64,000 nucleotides of DNA from Exophiala sp. HKRS030 (lineage: Eukaryota; Ascomycota; Eurotiomycetes; Chaetothyriales; Herpotrichiellaceae), in the NCBI GenBank assembly GCA_023897205.1, contig JAHWDD010000010.1, positions 1,550,001 through 1,614,000 on the forward strand, written 5' to 3'. Under the pieces are notes generated by a model. The model made no database searches. It was not told the DNA's origin and was given only the letters and a program-made list of their open reading frames with translations. Shown in pieces: positions 55,529 through 64,000 of the stretch (positions within the stretch are counted from its first letter, which is position 1; the number at the start of each line of letters is the position of its first letter). Both the position numbers and the translations under genes were made by a program.

Positions 55529-56577
55529 CTACAAGATGACACAACGATCACGACTCCGGCCCTTCTTCGCAGCACGTCGGTCGTGTCTGTTAGGTCTGTC
55601 CCTCCGCCGCGCGGCTTGTTGCTGTTCACGCATCTGATTGCGTGAGGCGTCCTTGGCGAGGATTTGAGCACTGAGATTCTGGAAGACTTCGTCGACATTT
55701 CGACGCAGTCGTGCAGAGGTTTCGTAATAAGGCTTATGGCCCCATTCTTGTGCAAGCTGGAAAGCTCGAGCTCGGGATACCACGCGCTCATCCTCCATGT
55801 CGGATTTGTTGCCCACAACTACCAGCGGAATGTCGTCGTCGTCCTTGATGCGGATAATCTGTTCGCGCAGTTCGGCCAGCTCGTAGAATGAATTCATGTT
55901 GCAGATAGAAAAGACAAGGAGGAACCCCTGGCCCTGCCTCATGTAGAGTTCGCGCATCGCGGTGAATTGCTCGGTGCCGGCGGTGTCGAGTCTAAACAGG
56001 AACAAGCAAAGAGATTTGTCAGCCGACGGATAATTCTGCGTCGTCAAGGGTATATGCCCTCAATCGTAGAGATAGATAAATGATCTAAATTCGCGGATGT
56101 CACTTACATTTCCAACATGATCTGCCGTCCATCGACATTGACCTGCTTTCGATACGAGTCTTCAATCGTCGGGTCGTAACTCTCGATCCAGACATTTTGC
56201 ACAAATTGGGCGGTGAGACAGCTTTTGCCGACTCCTCCTATTGCTCCCGAAAATTGACGCCTAGTCAGTCAAGCAGTTCGCGCAGCTCGGGGACGGGGAG
56301 GGGACTGTTGTTCACCGCGAATCGGGGAGAGAAGCATGAATGCAACATACCTGTACCGAGCACAACAATGTGATACTCTCTCCTGTTTGACGGGTGGTCT
56401 GTCAGCTTGGGTTTGTTTCTTCAACCAACCAGGTAGTGCGCGGGAGGAATTGACACATGACAGAAAAAACCCGTCCTCGTATCGGGACGACAGCGGGGTG
56501 TGTTGCGAAGGGTGGTGATGGTGGAATCATGACTTGATTCGAAGGGGCATACTGCCTTACCTTGATTGCAGACTCAT
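55529..56577 (-). CDS. RSR1: RSR1/BUD1 (Rap-family) small GTPase
   Basis: Four coding exons: 56561-56577 (17 nt), 56351-56382, 56108-56237 and 55529-55991. Introns of 178, 113 and 116 nt keep phase; 213 aa. The start reads [28 protein letters not shown], with G1 spanning a splice site. Effector loop [12 protein letters not shown] follows, then G3 DTAGTEQF (Thr instead of Gln, a Rap/Rsr1 hallmark), G4 NKSD and G5 ETSA. A polybasic tail ends CVIL, a CAAX box for geranylgeranylation and plasma-membrane or vacuolar anchoring. In yeast it marks bud sites via Cdc24; in hyphal fungi it supports polarised tip growth. The tiny first exon is the only arrangement that gives an in-frame ATG. Confidence 0.94.
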
Positions 56578-59500
56578 TCTTTGCGCCTTTCAACGACTCG
56601 AGTTCCCCTCTTCCCCGGGATGATGCTGCCTTGCTTCCTGGCCTGCTTCCTGGCCTGCTTCGTCGGTCCCTTGCTGCGGACTGCACGTTCGACAGTGTTT
56701 TCTCTCTCAGACGGGCGAGACCAAAGAGAGGAACTTCCGCGCGGGTAGAGAACAGGCACTGGCAGCCTCGATTGCACTCGTAGAAAGAACCAATAATCCG
56801 AACCACAGCTGGTAGTCTACATCTCAGTGCGAGTCGATTTGATGATTAATCCGGTCGATTCTCGATTGGTGTCGCCTCAAGCAAGCGATTAAAGACGGAT
56901 GAAAGATTTGAACTCCAAAGGTGAAGTCGAAATAGAGGTGAAGTCTGGAAATGCGATGGTGTATGTAAGTCGATTCAGAGTTTTGGCGTCGTCTCGCCAG
57001 CGGCGGAGGCGGCGTGCGGAAGGACGGTTCGCTACGTATTGATGCTTCAAATTAGGAGCTGGCTCGTTCTTTGGGTCTCATGCAGATTACTGGACAGACG
57101 CTGCTCGACGAATCCACGGCGGCAATGTGAGTAGTATGAGAAGGCACGGTGTTATAGGCGGTTTACAGTAGAAACAATAGCAGTGTTGAGTCAAGGTGTG
57201 GCGGTTTGGTCGGCTCCCGCAACAACGAGTGACGCTCGAGGACCACTGCTGTCGAGATGTCAAAAATGGAATCGTATGATGGGGTCTAAAGTCTTGAGAT
57301 GGTGGTGATGATGGCAATGATGGACGATTGGATAGCTGACAGAGAGGCTAGTTGGTTCAGCTGCTTCGTACTCCGAATATCGTGGATCCACTGGGACGGC
57401 AAGTCGTGGGTATTCTGAGTCGTGGGACGATTGTGAGGAATCGATGGCAAAGTGGTGGCAACGATGTCGTTGGGTACCAGTCGATTCTGGTACTTTTTGG
57501 GCCTCAGCTGGACGGCAAAGACGACGAATTCATGGATAGAAGGTATTGCCGTGGGTTGGATTGTGGATTGTTTAAAGGTTGGGGTGGGGTCTGTTTTATT
57601 TGATGTGTTTCTTGTCTGGTTTTCTTCTCACTTGGTGCGATTGGCACAAATGGAAAAAAGGTCGTGGTACAAGAATTGAATTTTTCCCTCTCGCTTCCCT
57701 GCAGATGTAATTGATCGTTTGAGCGGCCTATTCCGACCGTCTGCTTTTGTCACGATGATATAGGTTTAGTCTGATGTGTTAGCTGGGCCGCCAGTGATAG
57801 AGCTAGTATGGACTATGGAGGATGTGCCTTGGGATCAGCAACCATGACCGATTTTAAACGGGTCCAGGACAGGTACGACTTTTCCGTCTTTCTACCTAGG
57901 TGCTACTCGTTGGAGTCCCAAGTCCCAAGTCCTGGAAGGCTCGACTGGTTGCATTGGCTGGTGGGATCTTGGAAGCGAGAAGCGAGGGTTTTGGTCTCGA
58001 AGCTCTTCCCAATTATATTGCACCGAATTGCGCTGTTACTGCCACTGCCAGTTTGCCTTGTTCATCCCAGCATCCCTGGAGTCTGGACAGTATCATGGCA
58101 ACATTGTGATGCTGGGTAAATGCAGATCAAAACATGTATGACTTCATCGCAGTCCTGAGCCAGACACAAGGAAAGATGCCGATTCGGGAGTCTTGTCGTG
58201 CAACCTGGTCCCGTCTTTGGAATTTACCCGTACCTGGAAGGCTGGAGTCAAATGTTCCTGAGTGTCCCTTGAGTTCCTGACCCTGAGTTTCCGCAGTCCC
58301 CTGTTTAGCCACGAGCTTTCTATCCGTAGAGCCCACAATTACACCCAGACCCGGATCAGGTCCGTGAGCTTAGGCTATCCGTGGCTATCCTGGTCGTGCC
58401 TGGTTTTGCAGCTTTTCTCCTTCTGGTAGGCATCGGCTCTTGAGCCTTGGGGCTTGCGAACCACAAACTTAGCTTGTGGCCTGGCCGCGAATTGGAGCTT
58501 GTCGGAGAATCAGAGCTACCAAGAAGTCAAAGGCGCCATCTTCCAGCTACCGCAAACTTTGGTTTTAAGGCTTCCCATTCTCCTTCCCCGGGGCGCGGAT
58601 GTAGCATTACGCCCCGTAGATGGGACAGCTTACAGTTTCAACCTATCTGGACTGGTGAGTGACTTTAGCGGTCATCGTCTTGTCGGGCGTGGCCTAACCT
58701 AATCCTTGAGATTGGCGTCGTCGACCGCAACCCTGGGATTTCCTGGTTCACAATCCATCGTAATTACAGAGTACATCACAAGCGAATCGGCCTGAGATAC
58801 CTCAGCTACCACTCAGTTAGCCATGCTAGACCAACTACTATCAATACATCACCTCTTGTTGTTGCGTTGCGCAGTATGGCTGGCCTTGACTCTGGGGTCA
58901 CTTGACAAGCTAACAAGTAATGTCGACAGGCGGAGTTCTTCGGGATGTTTTCTGGGTGTAAGTAAACGGTGAAAGGGCAAGGCTCATAAGTTAATATTAC
59001 TGCCAGAAGGATTATAAAGTACCAAGCAGATTGTGCGTGGATGGCAGCCTGGCAGGCGCTTCGGTAGGTCACACTGTCACAGTATTACCAGCATCAAGAC
59101 AGGAAGGCGCGATCACTTGCTTGAGATCGACTTTGGAAATTGGAATGTGCCTTCCCAAATTCCAACATGTGCACGTGCAAAGTGTGACAGTCAACTCCCA
59201 TTCTCCCATATCCTTCTCAATTCTTGCCAACTGCTCAAACTCAACTGCTTCAAGTCGCCTGCACCTTTATCCCACTCATTCACCGTCGCCTTGATCTCTG
59301 TACTCTGACCATCGATACAATACCCCAGGCTCACAAGGCCTCCTCCTTACCTACATTCCTCCAAGAGGACAATGCCCCACGGTTCTACCTGCTAATCACT
59401 CTGGTCAACACACTAGCATCTTCGTTCAGCTTACCGATTCACTATTTCGGGAAACTTAAGCAAATATCTCCCAATAATGCTCATGCATGACTCTGAGTGG

Positions 59501-61122
59501 CCAAATTTTTCCAAATTCCCGATGACTCTCACCCGAACCGGCACCGGTCCCTGTTCCCAGCAATGAAATAACTGTTTGCGCTTGACCTCCACCTCCATTG
59601 CAATAATTACGAACAGGAAAGGTGGGAAGGTGGACGCTCAATGACGGATGAGGCTTATTGACCCATGCATTGCGTTCTCCATCCCCTCGGTCCTCAAGCT
59701 CCGAGCCCAGTCTCCCACCTCACCGGATCGTCATGGCAGTTTGCGAATTCCCCATTCCTTCACTATAGGTGACTATCATTAACTGTCGAACGGCCAAATG
59801 AACAAATAGCGGAGAACATCTAAGCCCTTGCTCCATCCTGGGCGCACAAGACATACTGTAAGGTGCCACAACACCTCCTGCCTGGCTGCAAGGTACCATC
59901 CATCTGTCTGCGTGCACCTGCTCTCTACGGACTGAAAGCTGGCAATCCCATGAACCCTGAGATCTGGAGACCATCTCCCTCGTACCTCAATGGTGGGAGG
60001 CTGTTTCAGGCTGATCAATGCCACATGGGGACTAATGAAGACCTCCTTCTTAGTCCTCGGCTTCTTCTCAATTCTCTGTTCGCTCACGGTTCCGAGAGTG
60101 ATGGTTGTCCGAGATGAGTATGCTCTTTGCGAATTCGAGCTGCGCAACAGGACAATGACGATTCTCTGGAAACTATCTCCGAATCTCTCACTGCCGACCC
60201 TCTTGTGGCATTGTAAGTTAGGGGTCTCCAAATACCTTGCTTGAACGTGCCGCTATTCCTGACAATAAAGACACTGTCGCTCTTGGTGCAGCTGCTTGCG
60301 TCTCCGACCGTGGCACCCGTGGCACCCGTGGCAATTGAATAGCCCTACAGTCGAAGTTAACACCTCGCTTGTCGCCAGCACAGCCCGAGTGGCTTGCAAG
60401 TTTGTCTCTAGAATGCTTGGTTCATAATCCTGACCACCCGCGAAAGGAAGGCTTGACGGCTCAAGATTTCGGTAGTTAGAGTCGGCGTACCTCGAATAGC
60501 TTCCCAGCGTTGGTTCACGCCTCAGAAGTATCCCTCCGAACCAGAACCCATCTCGTCAGCCTCAGCCATGGCGAGTGCCGACATTGAGCGAACGGTACTT
60601 GTTGTTAAGCTGCGCTGCTTAGATTGAAGCTGCTTCCGGCTTCTTCTACAAGTACAAGACATCAAGCAAAGACTCTTGAGTCAAAATTCGCAATTGTGGT
60701 AGAAAACTGGCCTCTATGTTAGTCTTGCTTGGACAACTTGAGCTCAGATGCCACCGGAAAGAAAGTGCCTTTACAAGACTTGTCTGGTCTATATGTATGC
60801 ACAACCCTAGTGAGATTACTTGAGTAGCGGCCCCTTAAATCCTTCAGGGTAAATTACATACGACTCATTGGGGAAGCTGCCGTATAATTACATTGCGCAT
60901 TTCATATTCATGGATAGTACGTGCAAGCTGTGGTATGAGGATAATTCAAACGAAGGCCCTCGAGTGTCCATGACAAACATTGCCCTTTTATCCACACCCA
61001 GCCCGTCCTGTTTTGACGCCAGAGATCGAGAATAGATGAACACATGAACAGATAAAGCCAACATCTCGGAAGAGATAATATCACCCGGAAATGATGCCGA
61101 CGTGAAGCTGGGGTCAGATGAT
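56578..61122. other. 4.5-kb gene-free region upstream of RSR1
   Basis: The largest gap in the window, between the start of RSR1 (-) and the stop of CBF5 (-). I searched both strands for frames with domains or splice-consistent extensions and found none that I can support. A tandem GTGGCACCC repeat (about 2.6 copies) is near 60309-60332, and a GGCTATCC pair near 58372-58391. It may hold a long RSR1 promoter/leader, a noncoding RNA or a decayed gene. Confidence 0.4.
60309..60332. repeat. Tandem GTGGCACCC repeat
   Basis: About 2.6 exact copies of the 9-mer GTGGCACCC. It is a small minisatellite in the gene-free gap. Confidence 0.85.
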
Positions 61123-62721
61123 TCAATCACTGTCATCACTGTCACCACCTTTGCTCTTCCTCTTTTCTTTCTTGTCCTTCTTCTCCTTTTTCCTACGCTT
61201 GCGCTCGGCTCGCTCTTCGGGCGTCTCTCCTTCATGCTTGCTCTTTCGCTTCTTATCCTTTTCGCCATTCACGGCGGGCGGGGCTGGTGCCGTGTCGTCT
61301 AATGACATGGAATCCGCAGTTTCGCCATTGGGCGCGACTGGTGGAGCAGAGAGCACGTCGGATTTGGAAGTAGTTTCTCTGACGGGCGCGGACGCACCTG
61401 CCTCTCCCTCAGGAGCATTGTAATCGGTGTATGAGGTGGTCCAATTTGCCGGGGTGGCTTCATTAGGACGCCCATATTTCTGAGGAGGTTAGCATATGGC
61501 TCTTGTCCTGAGGGGGACAAACTGAATCACTTACATCGAGCTTGCCATCTGACTTCATCTTCTTCTTCTCCAACGCGACCGGACCCATACCCCATCTGCG
61601 AGGGTATAGATCGCGCTCCATGATGCATCGCTTGACTTTGGCAACAACACCGTGATCACAGGTTGACAGTTCAACTGTGGACATCTGAGCAATTCCAAGA
61701 GCAATCGCTTCGCCCTTGGTGGTCATCAGGACAACTTCTTCGTGCACCTCAATTCCGGCCTCGAATCGTAGGAGACCGGGAATCATGAGTTTCGCACCGT
61801 AGCAGACAGCATTGACAGCACTGTCTTTGACGACTATTCTCTTGTAGGTGGTCAAAAGACTTTCCAAAGGTGCAATGACCTTGCGCAGGTATGATTCGTC
61901 ACGATTGTTGTCATAAGTCCACTGTGCGTCCAGAACGTCGTGTAGCGTGACCATGTCTTTGCTCTCATCCATAGCTCCAGATCGAACTCTGCGCAACTCC
62001 TGCATGTGCGCTCCCACGCCCAGGAGTAGTCCCAAATGTACACAGAGAGTTCTAATGTAGGTTCCGGCTTCGCAGCTCACCCAGAAGACACCCAAATGTC
62101 GATCATTGTCGAACTCGTAGAGTTTGCTTTCGTGAATCGTTCGGATACGCAGTTGGCGCTTGACAGCAGAGATGAGAGGAGGCCGCTGGAACAGAGCACC
62201 GGTCAAAGTTTCGAGAGCGCGCGCAAATTGTGCTTCACCGCCAGGAAGTTTGTCGTGTAACCTGATGACACACACGTATTCTTTTCCTGCTCCTTGCTGG
62301 GATTTCACCAGGCGTGTCGCTCTGTCCACGCATACAATCAAACAGCCTGTGACTTTTGGGTCCAGGGTTCCGCTGTGACCGGTCTTCTCAACTCGGAGTA
62401 TTCGCTTGACCCACGCGACAACTTCATGGCTGGAAGGGTTCGAGGGTTTATCGAGATTGATGACTCCGGATGAGATGTATGACTTCAGATCACGTTTCAA
62501 TGGCGTGCAGCCGACAGGGATGGGGGTGAAATGTCCCGTTCTGATCAATACTAAAAAAAGGTGTCAGTATACTCGGCACGGGTATGATTGTGAGGTTGGG
62601 CTCTCAACGAACGCTTTTCATAGTTCTTAAGGAGCAATGGCCATTCAGAAGTTGGAATTTGGGGAGTGACGTTTTCTGGCTTGATGCTGTAGTCGACCTC
62701 TTCGACCGCTACCTTCCCCAT
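61123..62721 (-). CDS. cbf5: CBF5/dyskerin, H/ACA snoRNP pseudouridine synthase
   Basis: Three exons: 62613-62721, 61535-62550 and 61123-61479, with introns of 62 and 55 nt; 493 aa. It is the catalytic subunit of H/ACA snoRNPs in the nucleolus, converting uridine to pseudouridine in rRNA and needed for rRNA processing. The N-terminus reads [25 protein letters not shown] across splice site 1. The TruB-type catalytic motif [14 protein letters not shown] holds the catalytic Asp. The PUA domain lies at about 270-345 ([21 protein letters not shown]). A Lys/Glu-rich tail (KKRKSKHEG and on) is a KKE/D nucleolar region, as in yeast. Intron 1 uses the unusual donor GTTCGT, though the join gives exactly the conserved residues. 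The gene is divergent from the derlin gene. Confidence 0.97.
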
Positions 62722-63195
62722 ATTGGCGGTCTTCAACAACAGAGGAATACAATCGCTGGAGGCTCAATATCGATGCGTATGTGGATATTTGGCTGCGAGA
62801 TGATACCCAATGAGTTGAGAGTGGTATACACCCCAACCCTGATGCCCTCCTATGGATACACAAAGAGAAATGTAGGTTGTGTAAGGATAATTTGATATGG
62901 TTGCGAACATATGGAGAATGAGCAGAAAAAGTTCTTGACTGCGAATCTCTCGTGCGGAGCGAGCTTCGATTTCTGCACAAACCAGTCTAACGATATGGAG
63001 CCTAGTTCCAACTGCGTCTTGGCATACATCAACTTTCCGCCTTTTCCAAAATGCCCGTCAACCTCCACGCACCATTGCCAGCCTGTTCTGTTCTTGTTCC
63101 TTCAGCATCGCTCAATTTTCTCTACACAAGAATTTCTTTTCTCCTTTGGCCCAGCTTCATTGCAACATTGAGCCAGATGAGTGATCTTGTACACT
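62722..63195. promoter_or_regulatory. Divergent promoter, CBF5 / derlin
   Basis: 474 bp between divergent starts, a compact shared promoter. No specific motif is assigned. Confidence 0.45.
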
Positions 63196-64000
63196 ATGGC
63201 AGACATTATGGACAAGTTCTGGAGTGCTCCTCCAGTCACAAGGTTTGTTAATCCGCACGAGGTGAAAGATTCCTTTTTCACCTTCGGCTGACATACTGAA
63301 TCACACAGAACAATTGTGGCCGCCATGTTTGTTGAGTCTGCTATTGTTTATGGAGGCATCCTCTCTCCAACCTATGTAATATATTATACGCCATATCTAT
63401 TCAAGCTTCCCCCACAGCTATGGCGACTTCTCTCCTCCTTCATTTTGACCGGTTCCGGCTTCTCCTTCGTCTTCGACTTGTACTTCAGTAAGATCTTCTG
63501 TCCAGGCAAGACTTCTGGCACTGAAAACTGCTGACAACTTCCAGTGTTCACCTATGCCTCCGGCCTGGAGCTCAATTCACCTCGCTTCTCACAACCCGGA
63601 GATTTCTTCACTTATGTTGTTTTTAATGCATCAGTCATCTGGGTAAGTGCCGAGGTGTCGGTCCACAATTCATTTTACCATTCCCCTTTCCCGCTCCGAA
63701 TTCACAATTCCCAAACCTCGCATATCTGCCCGCCCAGCCTTTTCTAGCTGAAGCGGTTCCTGGAACTGAGGAAGATTACCCCTGTTGCGCATACAGCTCC
63801 ATCATTCGCAAAACTGTCAAAGGACTGTATGTGGTTCAGGCATGGTGGCAGCTCGATTGAGAATAGCTTTCGTAATTATGTGTTTACGTTTTGCGGTTGG
63901 AGCTCCCTACATCAAGTTGATCATTTCTCAATATTGTTTTACGAATTGTTGAGAATGACCAGCTAACCAAAGTCACAGTTGACGGCTGGAGTCCTTCTCA
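63196..64000 (+). CDS. der1: Derlin (Der1-like ER protein), partial at right edge
   Basis: Exons 63196-63242, 63309-63487, 63545-63642, and the start of a fourth from 63979, cut by the window end. The introns are 66, 57 and 336 nt. The visible 115 or so residues read MDKFWSAPPVTRTIVAAMFVES, ILSPTYVIYYTPYLFKLPPQLWRLLSSFILTG, FVFDLYFMFTYASGLELNSPRFSQPGDFFTYVVF. This matches derlins, rhomboid-fold pseudoproteases of the ER membrane that help retrotranslocate misfolded proteins (ERAD). The LWRLLSSF segment contains the conserved WR motif. The 336-nt third intron is unusually long for this window, and an extra exon within it cannot be ruled out. Divergent from CBF5. Confidence 0.9.

Noticed and set aside
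1..64000. tRNA, rRNA or CRISPR elements
   Set aside because: No T-loop GGTTCGAATCC-type sequence in a cloverleaf context, no rRNA-like blocks and no regular repeat-spacer array were seen by eye. A covariance-model scan would be decisive.

Overview
The window reads as nuclear DNA of a filamentous ascomycete (Pezizomycotina). Genes sit about 1-2 kb apart on both strands. Introns are short (mostly 48-140 nt) with GTAAGT-like donors and CTAAC/CTAAT-like branch sites. The proteome is typical for such fungi: a GIN4/NIM1-type kinase with a C-terminal KA1-like end, RSR1, alpha-actinin, a Pmp20 peroxiredoxin, a Yap-family bZIP, a sugar porter and fungal-only proteins. From the style of several proteins I lean to Eurotiomycetes, possibly Chaetothyriales; this is inference. 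I see no bacterial operons, CRISPR arrays, rRNA or convincing tRNA.

Layout. 0-7 kb: end of an ABCC transporter, a PEP-mutase/isocitrate-lyase-fold protein, a CYC2-like flavoprotein and a peroxisomal 4-coumarate-CoA-ligase-like enzyme. 7-17 kb: alpha-actinin, a GT8 glycosyltransferase, a HAD phosphatase, an unknown disordered protein and a C2H2-like protein. 17-31 kb: an aldo-keto reductase and a myo-inositol oxygenase transcribed divergently, the GIN4-like kinase, a secreted two-domain fasciclin protein and a DUF1348 protein. 31-45 kb: a gene-poor, accessory-looking stretch with a fungal-only acidic protein, repeats, a sugar porter, a probable MITE, the peroxiredoxin facing a Yap-type bZIP, and a regulator without a zinc cluster. 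46-64 kb: conserved genes again (STRAP WD40, a coiled-coil protein, an ABM-like protein, methylcrotonyl-CoA carboxylase beta, RSR1, CBF5, and a derlin cut by the right edge), with one unexplained 4.5-kb gene-free gap.

Functional links that can be proposed are modest. MIOX and the aldo-keto reductase could act in sequence on inositol and glucuronate. Pmp20 and the CoA ligase both carry PTS1 tails and so point to peroxisomes. The peroxiredoxin lies next to a Yap-family bZIP that has no cysteines.

The strongest unexpected signal concerns sequence quality or gene integrity. Five genes (GT8, GIN4, fasciclin, the 33-kb protein, and the 44-46 kb regulator) break frame. Every break acts as one missing base, and each lies in or beside a short G/C run. 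In every case the conserved reading resumes immediately. I read this as a systematic consensus error rather than five pseudogenes, but it needs raw reads to settle. I did not find a convincing new multi-gene system.
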